From: Gallaecimonas pentaromativorans
Lineage (GTDB): Bacteria > Pseudomonadota > Gammaproteobacteria > Enterobacterales > Gallaecimonadaceae
NCBI RefSeq assembly: GCF_003751625.1
Contig: NZ_RJUL01000011.1
Location: 92,525 to 156,524, forward strand
DNA length: 64,000 nt
Direction of reading: 5' to 3'
A program made the position numbers and the translations under genes. Every line of letters starts with the position of its first letter. Within the stretch, counting starts at the first letter, position 1. Below, one piece after another: positions 20,223 to 29,279 of the stretch. Under the pieces are notes generated by a model. That model saw only the letters and a list, made by a program, of their open reading frames with translations. It did no database searches and was not told the DNA's origin.

Positions 20223-21018
20223 CCCGAGGCTGGCCCAGGGCTTTGTCGACTACCTGGCAACCCGTGGCGTAAAGGCCCGGCTGGCCGTAGCCGGCAGCGA
20301 CGTTGCCGTTGAGGTGGCGCTGCCGGCCCCGGAGTGGCTCGATGAAGCCTGGCAACATTTCCTGACTCAACCCCACGACCCGCGCTACAGCTCGGCCAGT
20401 TGGCAAAGCGGCGGTGACAGGCCGTCGCCCTTGCGCTACAACAGCCAGTTGCAGCTGCGCTTTGTCGCCGGCCCCCTGACGCTGGGTTTTTTGGTGGTGT
20501 GCGTGCTGGTGTACCTGCCGTGGATGCTGGGCTATGCCGGGCTATATCAAGCACTGTCGTTCCCGGCCAGCCTCGATGCCGTTACCCTGGCCAACGCCTA
20601 CCGGCTGGTGACGCCGATTTTGCTGCACTTTTCCCTGCTGCATATCGGTTTCAACCTGCTGTGGTGGTGGCAGCTGGGCGGCATTGTGGAAAAGCAAGAA
20701 GGCAGCCTGCATCTGGCCCTTATCACCCTGGTGACCGGCTTTGCTGGCAACCTGGCGCAGTTTCTGGCGGCGGGGCCGGCCTTTGGCGGCCTCTCGGGGG
20801 TGGTGTACGGCCTGTTCGGGTACTTCTGGGTGTCGGGGCTACTCTATCCGCGCCGTGGCATCATGCTGCCCAACTCCCTAGTGCTGTTCATGCTGGCTTG
20901 GCTGGTACTGGGCTTTGTGGGTATTGGCCTACCCATTGCCAACCAGGCCCACCTGTGGGGCCTGATCGCTGGCTGCGCCCTGGCGGGGCTGCCGTTTAAG
21001 GGCAGTAAAGCTCAGTAA
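20188..21018 (+). CDS. glpG: Rhomboid intramembrane serine protease GlpG
   Basis: 276 residues: cytoplasmic N-terminal domain (1-85), then about six membrane segments. Catalytic dyad Ser203 in GLSGVVYG and His255 in NQAHLWGL; the HxxxN-type oxyanion element is [10 protein letters not shown] (His152, Asn156). Start ATG at 20188 gives [10 protein letters not shown] and overlaps glpE by 35 bases. Cleaves orphan membrane proteins in E. coli; here the same role is inferred. Ends 7 bases inside the convergent FliL-like gene. Confidence 0.95.
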   Translation: MSATKILGHFPDPRLAQGFVDYLATRGVKARLAVAGSDVAVEVALPAPEWLDEAWQHFLTQPHDPRYSSASWQSGGDRPSPLRYNSQLQLRFVAGPLTLGFLVVCVLVYLPWMLGYAGLYQALSFPASLDAVTLANAYRLVTPILLHFSLLHIGFNLLWWWQLGGIVEKQEGSLHLALITLVTGFAGNLAQFLAAGPAFGGLSGVVYGLFGYFWVSGLLYPRRGIMLPNSLVLFMLAWLVLGFVGIGLPIANQAHLWGLIAGCALAGLPFKGSKAQ

Positions 21019-21434
21019 TACAGATACTTGGTGAAGAGTAAATCGGCGACAATCGGCTCGCCGGTTTCTTTTAGCAGTAGGTCCTGGGTGGTTTTCAGGC
21101 ACGCTTTGCGGATTTGCTCGCGGCCCTGCAGGGAGCGGATATCGTCGCCGGTCTGGTTGCCGAAGATCTCGATAAGGGCGTCGCGGATCAGCGGCGCATG
21201 GTGTTCCACCAAATCCTTCTTGCTGTCGTCTTTGAGCATCAGCTGCACCGTCACCCGGATATAGCCCAACCTGTTACCCTGGCTGACATAGTTGGTGATG
21301 ATGTCAGGCTCCAGCTCGTAATAGCCGTACTGGGTTGCTGCCTTGGCTTCACCGGCTTTTTCTTCCTCGGCGGCCTGCGCCAGGACGGGCAGGGTGGTGG
21401 TGGCAAGCAACAGCAGTGGTAACAGATGACGCAT
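21012..21434 (-). CDS. FliL-like secreted protein (flagellar basal-body-associated family)
   Basis: 140 residues resembling FliL: YYELEPDIITNYVS followed by RLGYIRVTVQLML and APLIRDALIEIFGNQ match the family core. Unlike FliL, which is anchored by an N-terminal membrane helix, this one begins with what looks like a cleavable signal peptide (LPVLAQA, cut about residue 21). It is a FliL paralogue of the kind found beside glpG in other gammaproteobacteria, away from flagellar operons. Its tail overlaps glpG by 7 bases. Confidence 0.8.
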   Translation of the reverse strand: MRHLLPLLLLATTTLPVLAQAAEEEKAGEAKAATQYGYYELEPDIITNYVSQGNRLGYIRVTVQLMLKDDSKKDLVEHHAPLIRDALIEIFGNQTGDDIRSLQGREQIRKACLKTTQDLLLKETGEPIVADLLFTKYLYY

Positions 21435-21539
21435 GGATGTCCCCTTTCAAATTTGGCGCTCATACTTTGCCAGTAAAGCACTTGGCTCGCCAGATGCCGG
21501 TGATATCATGGGGCACCTTCAAAACAAGCCTGTTCCCGC

Positions 21540-22028
21540 ATGTGGTCTGATTGGCAGTGGATGTCAGTGGCTGAGGCCGAAGGTCTTGGCAGCCAGCAAC
21601 GCGACTGGCTGCTTGACCAGGGCTCGCTGACCCGGCGTTTGAAACGTCACAGCAAACATTTCAGGGTCAAGTTGCAGTCGTTGACCCAAATTGAACTCAA
21701 TGCCCGGCAGCAAGCCTGGTTGTCGTTGCCGGCACTGGTGAGCGAACGCACCGTGCTGCTGGAGGCCGACGACAAAACCTGCATTTACGCTCGCAGCCTC
21801 TTTGTCAGCCAGCAAGGTTTTACCAGCCTAGGCGAACAGCCGCTGGGTGAGCGGCTCTTTGCCGATGACGGCTGGACCCGAGGTGATATCCTGCTGGCCC
21901 AGGTAGAGGGTAGTGCCCTTGGGTTGGCAGCCCAGACCCTGTGGGCACGCTGTTCTGATTTTCGTGCGCCCGGTCAAAGCCCGGTTTGGGTGATGGAAGT
22001 GTTTCTGCCCGCCGTCTTTGACCTTTGA
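21540..22028 (+). CDS. ubiC: Chorismate lyase
   Basis: 162-residue enzyme releasing pyruvate from chorismate to give 4-hydroxybenzoate, the first committed step of ubiquinone synthesis. The Arg in YARSLF (Arg85) and Glu153 in MEVFLPA match the substrate-binding pair of E. coli UbiC. ATG at 21540 has only a weak ribosome site. Stop is 10 bases before the ubiA start, an operon with the enzyme that uses its product. Confidence 0.92.
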   Translation: MWSDWQWMSVAEAEGLGSQQRDWLLDQGSLTRRLKRHSKHFRVKLQSLTQIELNARQQAWLSLPALVSERTVLLEADDKTCIYARSLFVSQQGFTSLGEQPLGERLFADDGWTRGDILLAQVEGSALGLAAQTLWARCSDFRAPGQSPVWVMEVFLPAVFDL

Positions 22029-22038
22029 GATGGAACCC

Positions 22039-22896
22039 ATGAAAGAAAAATATAAAAGCTATATGCAGCTGATGCGCGCCGATAAACCCATCGGTTCGCT
22101 GCTTTTGTTCTGGCCCACCCTCTGGGCTTTGCTGGTTTCCTCCAACGGTTTGCCTGACCCTTGGATCACTTTCGTGTTTTTTGCCGGGGTGTTTTTGATG
22201 CGCTCGGCCGGCTGCGTGATCAATGATTTTGCCGACCGCAAGGTCGACGGCCACGTCAAGCGCACCGCCCAGCGGCCCCTGGCCCGGGGCGCGGTGACCA
22301 GCCGCGAGGCGATCATTCTCTTTGGTGTGTTGTGCCTGGTTTCCTTTGGCTTGGTGCTGACCCTCAACCGGCTCACCATCTTGTTGTCGCTGGTGGCACT
22401 GGCCCTGGCCTTTAGCTACCCCTTTATGAAGCGCTTTACCCACCTGCCCCAGGTGGTGCTGGGTATGGCCTTTGGCTGGGGCATTCCCATGGCATCGGCG
22501 GCGCAAACCGGGCGAATTGACGAGTCCATCTGGTGGCTGTTTGCTGCCAACATCGCCTGGACAGTGGCTTACGACACCTTCTACGCCATGGTAGACAGGG
22601 ACGACGACATTCGTATTGGGGTTAAATCCACTGCCATCCTGTTTGGCCGCTCCGACAAGCTCATCACCGGCCTTCTGCAACTGGCGGCGCTGCTGATGCT
22701 GCTGCAAGCCGGGGTGGTGGCAAGCCTTGGGCTGCCCTATTACCTGGGAGTGCTGGCGATGGCGGTGTTCTTTGTTTACCAGCAATGGCTGGTGCGCAAC
22801 CGCGACCGTGACAACTGCTTCAAGGCCTTTCTCAACAACAACTACGCTGGCATGGTGGTGGCCATGGGGATCTACGCCGATTACCTGATGCAATAA
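22039..22896 (+). CDS. ubiA: 4-hydroxybenzoate polyprenyltransferase
   Basis: 285-residue integral membrane prenyltransferase attaching the polyprenyl tail to 4-hydroxybenzoate. First Asp motif NDFADRKVD at 62-70 and second [13 protein letters not shown] near 186 bind the Mg-prenyl diphosphate. About eight to nine membrane segments. ATG at 22039 is taken; an ATG three codons earlier (22030) is equally possible. Directly after ubiC. Confidence 0.95.
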   Translation: MKEKYKSYMQLMRADKPIGSLLLFWPTLWALLVSSNGLPDPWITFVFFAGVFLMRSAGCVINDFADRKVDGHVKRTAQRPLARGAVTSREAIILFGVLCLVSFGLVLTLNRLTILLSLVALALAFSYPFMKRFTHLPQVVLGMAFGWGIPMASAAQTGRIDESIWWLFAANIAWTVAYDTFYAMVDRDDDIRIGVKSTAILFGRSDKLITGLLQLAALLMLLQAGVVASLGLPYYLGVLAMAVFFVYQQWLVRNRDRDNCFKAFLNNNYAGMVVAMGIYADYLMQ

Positions 22897-22939
22897 GGAA
22901 ATGGCTTGTCGTAACGACAAATAAAATGAATTGTCAGCG

Positions 22940-22970
22940 GGCCCCGAACCTTCTAGCGTTCGGGGCCTTT
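22940..22970 (+). terminator. Terminator after ubiA
   Basis: Stem GGCCCCGAAC / GTTCGGGGCC, loop of 8, followed by a short TTT. It ends 16 bases before the next gene's ATG. Confidence 0.75.
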
Positions 22971-22985
22971 GTATTTGGGGGGACC

Positions 22986-23588
22986 ATGGACCAGAAACTG
23001 CAAGCGGTAATTGACGGATTGGCCAGCAACGGCTTTGTGGTGATCCCCCAGTGGCTGGACGACGAGCTGCGCGATGCGCTGCGCGGCGAACTCTTGGTAC
23101 GCCGCGAAGAGCTGACCCGGGCCGGCATCGGCCGCGAGGGTGACCACCAGCAGCGCCTGGACGTGCGCAACGACAACACCCTCTGGCTCGACGGCTTGTC
23201 CTTGCAGCAGCAGCGTTACCTGGCGCTGATGGACGAGCTGCGCCTGGCCATCAACCGCAGCCTGTTCCTCGGCCTTAATGACTACGAGTGCCACTTTGCC
23301 CATTACCCCAAGGGGCATTTTTATCAAAAGCACCTGGATGCCTTTCGCGGCCGCTCCAACCGGGTGGTGTCGGCGGTGACTTACCTTAATGCCTGGTGGC
23401 CAGCCGGTGCCGGCGGCGAGCTGGCCCTCTACGACAGCCACGATCAGCTGCTGGGCAAGGTGGACCCGGCCCCCGGCACTTTGGTGTGTTTCTTATCGGA
23501 AGAGTTTCCCCACGAGGTGTTGCCGGCGGGGGACGACCGCTACTCTATCGCCGGTTGGTTCCGCCGCGACGCTCATCCGCTGGCCTGA
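22986..23588 (+). CDS. 2-oxoglutarate/Fe(II)-dependent oxygenase (prolyl-4-hydroxylase-like)
   Basis: 200-residue cytoplasmic protein with the double-stranded beta-helix iron site: His116 and Asp118 (KHLDAF), His176 (FPHEVLP), and Arg185 for 2-oxoglutarate (DDRYSIAGWFRR). Resembles the SM-20/PHD2-type 2OG oxygenases found widely in gammaproteobacteria; the substrate could be a ribosomal or elongation-factor protein, which I cannot tell. ATG at 22986 follows a G-rich ribosome site (GGGGGG); the in-frame upstream ATG at 22926 would lie across the ubiA terminator and is rejected. Confidence 0.88.
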   Translation: MDQKLQAVIDGLASNGFVVIPQWLDDELRDALRGELLVRREELTRAGIGREGDHQQRLDVRNDNTLWLDGLSLQQQRYLALMDELRLAINRSLFLGLNDYECHFAHYPKGHFYQKHLDAFRGRSNRVVSAVTYLNAWWPAGAGGELALYDSHDQLLGKVDPAPGTLVCFLSEEFPHEVLPAGDDRYSIAGWFRRDAHPLA

Positions 23589-23615
23589 AAAAAGCCGCTC
23601 GGTGAGCGGCTTTTT
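23589..23615. terminator. Bidirectional terminator between 2OG oxygenase and plsB
   Basis: Stem AAAAAGCCGCTC / GAGCGGCTTTTT with a GGT loop. T-runs on both strands serve the upstream oxygenase gene and the convergent plsB. Confidence 0.9.
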
Positions 23616-23626
23616 GGTGGTCAGTG

Positions 23627-26077
23627 TCAGCAATCCTTGCACAACACATGGCGTACCGTATCAGCCACCTCGTTGGAGAGCAGGTTGAGCACCAGCTCGT
23701 CCAGGGCCAGGGCTTTGTCCGTGGGCAGCAGCTCGCTTTGTTCCCCCAGCACCACCAATTCTGCCTCGCGCAGGGTGGCGGCCAGAGACGCAATGAGTTT
23801 TTTGTCGAAAAACTCCGGCGCCTGGATGCCAAAGAGCGCCGAAAGTCGCTCGGCCACCGCCTGGGCGCGATTCTCAAGCTCGGCCCGGCCCAGCGGCTCT
23901 GGGCTTCGCAGCAGCGTCAGCACGATGGCGTAGCGCTGCAAGGACTCTTCGATAACCCCGCTTAGCAGCCACAGCTTGCGATAGCCCGGACGTTGGTGGC
24001 TGGCCGCCTGCCAACGCTCGCCATCAAGGCTCACCAGGCCTTGCTGCTCGAGGGCGCCAAGCAGCGCCTGGAGATGCTCGCCAAGGGCCGCTTCATCAAT
24101 CCCCATAAAGAGCTCGGCTTTCAGCAGCGGATAAAGCGCCAGCACCTGCTCGCAAAGGGTATCAAGGCTTTTGGGGCCGTCCAGCAGCAGCCGCGCCACC
24201 AAAGAGGGCAGCATGTAAAGGTGCAGGATGTTGTTGCGGTAATAGGTCATGGCGATGGCCTGGGTTTCATCCAGGCTTATGAGCTCGCCAAGGCCGTCTT
24301 CGCTGACCTGGAATTTGTCGCCTTTGAGCACCTGCTCCAGCAGCGCCTTGCCGTCTTGCTCGGGCAGGGTGACATGAGCCGAGTAGGGTGCCTGGCGGGC
24401 CAGGGCCAGCAACAAGTCCAACTGGTTTTCCAGCACTTCCCGCGACAGGGCCCGGCGTTCGGCGCACAGCAGCGCCAGCGACACCAGGGTCACGCCGTTA
24501 AGGGCCGCCGCGTCGTTGATGCGGGTCAGCATTTCATCGCCCAGGCGGTTGACCAGAGGGGTCAGCCAACTGGGTTTGGCGTCGGCGTCACCGCTACTTT
24601 TGCGCCAGTCCGGCACCTGCTCGGTGAGGTACTGGGACAAGGCGATGGGCTGGCCAAAATTGACAAAGCCCTGGCCAAAATCCTGGCGCAGCGCCTTGAT
24701 GGTGGATTTAAAGGCCTGCCAGCCCGACTCCTTCTCTTTGGAGTTGCCACGCAGCTCCTTGAGGTAGGAGCCTACTTCCATCACGTGTTCATAGCCGATG
24801 TACACCGGCACCAGGCTGATGGGGCGCTCGGAAGAGCGCAGCAAACTTTGCACCGTCATGGCCAACATGCCGGTTTTGGGCGGCAGCAGCCGGCCGGTGC
24901 GAGAGCGGCCGCCTTCGGTGAAATATTTCACCGAGTAGCCCTTTTGAAAGAGGCTGTAGAGGTACTCGCGGAACACCGTGGAATAGAGTTTGTTGCCCTT
25001 GAAGCTGCGGCGGATAAAAAAGGCGCCACCCCGACGGAACAGCGGCCCGGCTGGGAAGAAGTTGAGGTTGACCCCGGCGGCGATGTGCGGCGGCACCATG
25101 CCCTGCTGGTAAATCACGTAAGAGAGCAGCAGGTAGTCCATGTGGGAGCGGTGGCAGGGCACGAACACGATTTCGTTGCCGTCGTGGGCCAACTGGCGCA
25201 CCACCTCGGCGTTGGACACCTTGATGCCCTTGTAGATGCGGTTCCAGATCCAGCCCAGCAGGCGGTCTAAAAAGCGGATAAAGCCGGGGGAGAACTTGGC
25301 GGCGATCTCCTGCAGGTACTGGTTGGCGCGCTGCTCGGCCTGGCCGAAATCTTCCTTGCGGGAGCGGGCTTCGTCTTCGATGGCCCTTTTCATGGGCTCG
25401 GTCTTGAGCAGGGCGGCCAGCATGGTTTCGCGGTCGGGCAGGCGCGGGCCTGTCATTACCAGGCGCTGGCGGGAAAAATGCACTCGCGCTACCCGGGCCA
25501 GCTTGTGGCTGAGGTTGTCGTCGCTGTCGTCGCGCTGGTCTAACAGATTGCGAAGGGACACCGGCCGGGCAAAGCGCACGAAGTTGTCACGGCCATAAAA
25601 GGCGATGATCAGCATTTTTCGCAGCCAGGAGGGGGAGTCGTAGTCAGACAGCATCGAGCCCAGCAGCGAGGGGTTTTCGTGACCCGGCTGGCGGCCCCAG
25701 AACAGGGAAACCGGCAGCAGCTGCACGTCTTGTTGGTTATCTTCCCGCAAGGGCTTGAGCAGCGCTTTAAGGGCGTCACGGAAGTTGCCGTGGCGGCGCT
25801 TGCGGGTCAGCAAGGTCACCGGTTTATCCATGAACAGGCAGCGGGGCACAGTTTGGCCAGCCAGTTGTAGCGGCGCGGCAGGGTCTGGCAGCCCCATGGC
25901 CAAGCACAAACGCCGCACCGCCAACAGATCGGACGCTGAAGCGGTTTTAAAGGCGTACACAATGGGCTTACTGGGGTCCAGGCCAAGCTCCTTGACGGGA
26001 TCTTGCGGCACCAGTTTGCTTTTAACGGTCAGTGAAACAGGCCACTTGAGGGCCTTGAGTAGAAAACTCGGCAGCAC
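23627..26077 (-). CDS. plsB: Glycerol-3-phosphate 1-O-acyltransferase
   Basis: 816-residue inner-membrane enzyme adding the first acyl chain to sn-glycerol-3-phosphate in phospholipid synthesis. The acyltransferase H-x4-D motif is His309...Asp314 (CHRSHMD); FPAGPLFRRGGAFFIRRS and FTEGGRSRTGR are the next family blocks. Length and N terminus match E. coli PlsB, which supports the GTG start at 26077 even though the ribosome site is weak. Divergent from the YvcK-like gene; lexA lies beyond, as in related genera. Confidence 0.97.
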   Translation of the reverse strand: MLPSFLLKALKWPVSLTVKSKLVPQDPVKELGLDPSKPIVYAFKTASASDLLAVRRLCLAMGLPDPAAPLQLAGQTVPRCLFMDKPVTLLTRKRRHGNFRDALKALLKPLREDNQQDVQLLPVSLFWGRQPGHENPSLLGSMLSDYDSPSWLRKMLIIAFYGRDNFVRFARPVSLRNLLDQRDDSDDNLSHKLARVARVHFSRQRLVMTGPRLPDRETMLAALLKTEPMKRAIEDEARSRKEDFGQAEQRANQYLQEIAAKFSPGFIRFLDRLLGWIWNRIYKGIKVSNAEVVRQLAHDGNEIVFVPCHRSHMDYLLLSYVIYQQGMVPPHIAAGVNLNFFPAGPLFRRGGAFFIRRSFKGNKLYSTVFREYLYSLFQKGYSVKYFTEGGRSRTGRLLPPKTGMLAMTVQSLLRSSERPISLVPVYIGYEHVMEVGSYLKELRGNSKEKESGWQAFKSTIKALRQDFGQGFVNFGQPIALSQYLTEQVPDWRKSSGDADAKPSWLTPLVNRLGDEMLTRINDAAALNGVTLVSLALLCAERRALSREVLENQLDLLLALARQAPYSAHVTLPEQDGKALLEQVLKGDKFQVSEDGLGELISLDETQAIAMTYYRNNILHLYMLPSLVARLLLDGPKSLDTLCEQVLALYPLLKAELFMGIDEAALGEHLQALLGALEQQGLVSLDGERWQAASHQRPGYRKLWLLSGVIEESLQRYAIVLTLLRSPEPLGRAELENRAQAVAERLSALFGIQAPEFFDKKLIASLAATLREAELVVLGEQSELLPTDKALALDELVLNLLSNEVADTVRHVLCKDC

Positions 26078-26187
26078 GAATATGTCCCGGAGAAGTTTTT
26101 AGCCGGCCGGCTAGCTTAGCAGAAGTCTTTGTCAAAGTCTTTGCAGCCGGGGTAACCTTGGGACGCAGTCCATGGCTGGATCTTTGA

Positions 26188-27105
26188 ATGGCAGAATCAC
26201 CTTATCGCCCCCATCTGGCGGCCTTGGAACGGGTTGTTGCCCTGGGGGGCGGCCACGGCCTGGGGCGGATGCTCTCGGCGCTCAACTTTCTGGGCCCCCG
26301 CCTTACCGGCATCGTCACCACCACCGACAACGGCGGCTCCACGGGGCGCCTGCGCCGCTCGCACCACTGCATTGCCTGGGGCGATGTGCGCAACTGCATC
26401 AATCAGCTGGTCACCCAACCCTCCACCGGTAGCCGCCTTTTTGAATACCGCTTCGGCGCCGAAGGGGAACTGGGCGGCCATAACCTCGGTAACCTCATTC
26501 TGCTGGCCCTGGACGACCTCTGCGTGCGGCCGCTTGAAGCCATCAACCTGGTGCGCCAGGTGCTTAGGGTGAAATGCGAGTTGCTGCCCATGACCGAGAG
26601 CCCCGCCGACCTGCTGGCCCTTTGTGAAGAGGGCCTTGAGCACCTGGGCGAGCAGCGGGTAGATGGCCTTGAGCGCATGCCGCGCCAGCTGACCTTGTCG
26701 CCCAAGGTGGCGGCCACCAAGGAAGGGGTGGATGCGGTAAGAGAAGCCGATCTCTTGATTCTGGGGCCTGGCTCGTTTCTAACTTCGGTGCTGCCGCCGC
26801 TGCTGCTGCCGGAACTGGCCGGGGCCTTTCGGGCCAGCAAAGCGGTCAAGGTCTGGGTGGAAAACCTGGGGGTAGAACAAAGCCCGGTGCGCACGTTAAC
26901 CCCCGGCCAGCGCTTGGCCTGGTTGCACCGGCAACTGGGTTTTAGCGCCGTCGACTGGGTGCTGGCCAGGCCTGGCCTTGACTGGCAGCAACTGCCGGCC
27001 GGTGTCAGGCGCCTGGAGATGCCGTTGGCGTCCGAGCAAATCTTCTATCGCCATGACCGCGACGCCCTGGCCAACGGCCTGGAGCGGATCCTCGCTGCCT
27101 GTTGA
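26188..27105 (+). CDS. YvcK/YbhK-type (CofD-like) gluconeogenesis-factor family protein
   Basis: 305 residues. The nucleotide-sugar/phosphate binding start VALGGGHGLGRMLSAL is typical of the YvcK/CofD superfamily, with TTTDNGGSTGRLRR and LGNLILLAL following. YvcK proteins bind UDP-GlcNAc and influence cell-wall and carbon metabolism in Gram-positives; E. coli YbhK is the close gammaproteobacterial relative. ATG at 26188. Divergent from plsB and 122 bp upstream of lexA. Confidence 0.87.
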   Translation: MAESPYRPHLAALERVVALGGGHGLGRMLSALNFLGPRLTGIVTTTDNGGSTGRLRRSHHCIAWGDVRNCINQLVTQPSTGSRLFEYRFGAEGELGGHNLGNLILLALDDLCVRPLEAINLVRQVLRVKCELLPMTESPADLLALCEEGLEHLGEQRVDGLERMPRQLTLSPKVAATKEGVDAVREADLLILGPGSFLTSVLPPLLLPELAGAFRASKAVKVWVENLGVEQSPVRTLTPGQRLAWLHRQLGFSAVDWVLARPGLDWQQLPAGVRRLEMPLASEQIFYRHDRDALANGLERILAAC

Positions 27106-27163
27106 TAACTCTGTGAGTAAAAATCCGGTGCCTGTGGGTTGGTGGCTGTGCAGGCCAAGCGCC

Positions 27164-27191
27164 TTGCCATCTCCAAAGAACTGGATATACT
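27164..27191 (+). promoter_or_regulatory. Predicted lexA promoter
   Basis: -35 TTGCCA (27164-27169), 16-base spacer, -10 TATACT (27186-27191). The -10 is buried inside the first SOS box, so LexA binding would block RNA polymerase. Confidence 0.7.
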
Positions 27192-27196
27192 GACAG
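27181..27196. promoter_or_regulatory. SOS (LexA) box 1 upstream of lexA
   Basis: CTGGATATACTGACAG fits the gammaproteobacterial CTG-N10-CAG consensus, including the TATAC core. It overlaps the predicted -10 element. Confidence 0.9.
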
Positions 27197-27199
27197 TTA

Positions 27200-27215
27200 C
27201 TGTAAATAAACCCAG
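27200..27215. promoter_or_regulatory. SOS (LexA) box 2 upstream of lexA
   Basis: CTGTAAATAAACCCAG, a second CTG-N10-CAG match 3 bases after box 1. Twin boxes in front of lexA parallel E. coli and imply tight autoregulation. Confidence 0.85.
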
Positions 27216-27227
27216 TTGAGGCATCCG

Positions 27228-27845
27228 ATGCGCCCCCTTACTCCCCGCCAGCAACAGATCCTGGATCTGATCCGCGCCCGCATTTCGGAAAGCGGCATGC
27301 CCCCCACCCGTGCCGAGATTGCTCAGCAGCTGGGTTTTAAGTCTGCCAATGCCGCCGAAGAACACCTCAAGGCCCTGGCCAAAAAAGGGGTTATCGAAAT
27401 TTTGGCCGGCACTTCCCGTGGCATTCGCCTACTGGATGACGACAGCGCCAACGACGAGCCGGGCCTGCCGCTGATTGGCCAGGTGGCTGCCGGTGAGCCC
27501 ATTCTGGCGACCCAGCATATTGAGTCCCACTTCCAGATGGACCCGGAGCTGTTCCACCCCCGTGCCGACTTCCTGCTGCGGGTTAAGGGCGAGAGTATGA
27601 AAAACATCGGCATCATGGACGGCGACCTGCTGGCGGTGCACCGCACCAGCCAGGCCCGTAACGGCCAGGTGGTGGTGGCCAGGGTGGAAGATGATGTCAC
27701 CGTAAAACGCTTGGACCAGCACGGCCACAGCCTGCGCCTGATTGCCGAGAACGACGATTTTGACGACATTCTGGTCGACCTTCGGGAGACGCCCGTTACC
27801 ATCGAAGGCCTGGCCGTCGGGGTGATCCGTAACAGCCAGTTTTAA
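27228..27845 (+). CDS. lexA: LexA repressor
   Basis: 205 residues. N-terminal winged helix ([12 protein letters not shown]; recognition region about 28-47, [22 protein letters not shown]). C-terminal S24-type peptidase domain with the self-cleavage Ala88-Gly89 bond (GQVAAGEP), catalytic Ser123 (GESMKNIG) and Lys160 (DVTVKRL). RecA-stimulated cleavage would lift SOS repression. ATG at 27228 is preferred to the TTG at 27216 because it yields the standard MRPLTPRQ start. Two SOS boxes lie directly upstream. Confidence 0.98.
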   Translation: MRPLTPRQQQILDLIRARISESGMPPTRAEIAQQLGFKSANAAEEHLKALAKKGVIEILAGTSRGIRLLDDDSANDEPGLPLIGQVAAGEPILATQHIESHFQMDPELFHPRADFLLRVKGESMKNIGIMDGDLLAVHRTSQARNGQVVVARVEDDVTVKRLDQHGHSLRLIAENDDFDDILVDLRETPVTIEGLAVGVIRNSQF

Positions 27846-27863
27846 GGCGTAACGGCTTTTAGC

Positions 27864-27900
27864 AGAAGGCGGCAGGGGCATCCCCCTTGCCGCCTTCTTT
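27864..27900 (+). terminator. Terminator after lexA
   Basis: Long stem GAAGGCGGCA ... TGCCGCCTTC with an inner GGGG/CCCC pairing, then TTT. Nineteen bases after the lexA stop. Confidence 0.85.
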
Positions 27901-27937
27901 GCATTTATTCCCCCACCAACTGGACGATAACCCTTTC

Positions 27938-27964
27938 TTGGATAAGGCTTAGTCTGACTATAAA
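27938..27964 (+). promoter_or_regulatory. Possible cox operon promoter
   Basis: TTGGAT, 15-base spacer, TATAAA. The spacing is short and the element is about 155 bases before coxB, leaving a long leader. No other convincing pair is seen in 27901-28118. Weak call. Confidence 0.35.
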
Positions 27965-28118
27965 AACATCAGCAGTTTTGCAGCGATACACACAATCACA
28001 ACGATCCCGCCACTAATCGTCACTCTCCAAGGCGCTTGCTGGACGGGGTAGGGAAGGGCCGGCAAAGGACTGGGTCGTACCTGGGCAGGGCTCTCGCTTC
28101 TACTGACAGGAGCAGCAA

Positions 28119-29270
28119 GTGAGTAGCAGACGTCATCAGGCATTGGGGGCCTGGGCGGTGCTGGCCTGGTGCTGGCCATTCACTGCCTTGGCGGACGGAT
28201 ACAACATGACCCGCGGCGTTACGGACTTCAGCCAGCGGGTTTATGGTCTGCACATGACCATCTTCTGGATCTGCTGTGCCATCGGGGCCGTGGTCTTTGG
28301 CCTGTTGTTTTACAGCCTGATCCGCCACCGTAAATCCCGCGGCGCCAAAGCGGCCAACTTTCACGAGTCCACCCGGGTCGAGATCCTCTGGACGCTCATT
28401 CCCTTTGTCATCCTCATCGCCATGGCGGTACCGGCTACCAAAGCCCTGGTGGCAGGCGATGACGACGGCTCAGGCCCGGCCGATATCACGGTGCAGGTTA
28501 CCGGCTCCCAATGGAAATGGCATTACCAGTACCTGGGCACCGATGTGGGTTTTTATTCGCTGCTGGCGACCCTGCCGGACCAGATAACCAACCGCCTGGA
28601 CAAGGGCGACAACTACCTTCTCGAGGTGGACAGGCCCCTGGTGCTGCCCACCGACCGCAATATCCGTTTTGTGATCACCTCCGAAGACGTTATCCATTCT
28701 TGGTGGGTTCCGGCCTTTGCCGTGAAAAAAGACGCCGTCCCCGGCTTTATCAATCAGGTGCAGGCTCGCATCAAGGAGCCAGGGCTCTACCGGGGCCAAT
28801 GCGCGGAGCTCTGCGGCAAGGACCACGGCTTCATGCCCATAGTGGTGATTGCCAAGACGCCGGCGGCCTTTGACGACTGGCTCAGTGCTGAGCAGGCCCG
28901 TCTGGCCGCCAAAAAGGCCGAAGAGCAAAAACTGCTGGCCATGAACCGCTCCCTGGACGAACTGATGCGCGACGGCAAAGCCCTTTACGAGGCGCGCTGC
29001 GCCATGTGCCACCAGCCCAATGGCGAAGGGCTGCCCGGGGCCATTCCGGCCCTTAAAGGCAGCGCCATCGCCACCGGTGATGTCCATGCCCACATCGATA
29101 TCGTGCTCAATGGCAAAGCCGGCACCGCCATGCAGGCCTTTGGCAAACAGCTCAGCCTGTCGGAGCTGGCCGCCATCATCACCTATGAACGCAATGCCTG
29201 GGGGAACAGCACCGGTGACGCCGTACAGGCCGCCGACTTGCACCGTTTCCTCAGCGGCGACAACCCCTAG
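28119..29270 (+). CDS. coxB: Cytochrome c oxidase subunit II with fused cytochrome c domain
   Basis: 383 residues: signal peptide (cleavage about residue 26), two membrane helices (about 45-68 and 88-108), a cupredoxin domain with CuA ligands His193, Cys228, Cys232, His236 and Met239, then a helical linker and a C-terminal cytochrome c domain with heme motif C294-x2-C-H. The fused heme domain marks it as a caa3-like subunit II that can take electrons directly. GTG start with AGGAG upstream. First gene of a nine-gene oxidase and assembly operon. Confidence 0.97.
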   Translation: MSSRRHQALGAWAVLAWCWPFTALADGYNMTRGVTDFSQRVYGLHMTIFWICCAIGAVVFGLLFYSLIRHRKSRGAKAANFHESTRVEILWTLIPFVILIAMAVPATKALVAGDDDGSGPADITVQVTGSQWKWHYQYLGTDVGFYSLLATLPDQITNRLDKGDNYLLEVDRPLVLPTDRNIRFVITSEDVIHSWWVPAFAVKKDAVPGFINQVQARIKEPGLYRGQCAELCGKDHGFMPIVVIAKTPAAFDDWLSAEQARLAAKKAEEQKLLAMNRSLDELMRDGKALYEARCAMCHQPNGEGLPGAIPALKGSAIATGDVHAHIDIVLNGKAGTAMQAFGKQLSLSELAAIITYERNAWGNSTGDAVQAADLHRFLSGDNP

Positions 29271-29279
29271 GAGGCACCA

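Noticed and set aside
23993..25270. Plus-strand frame of 425 codons opposite plsB
   Set aside because: Shadow frame rich in Gln/Ala/His; plsB has all catalytic motifs.
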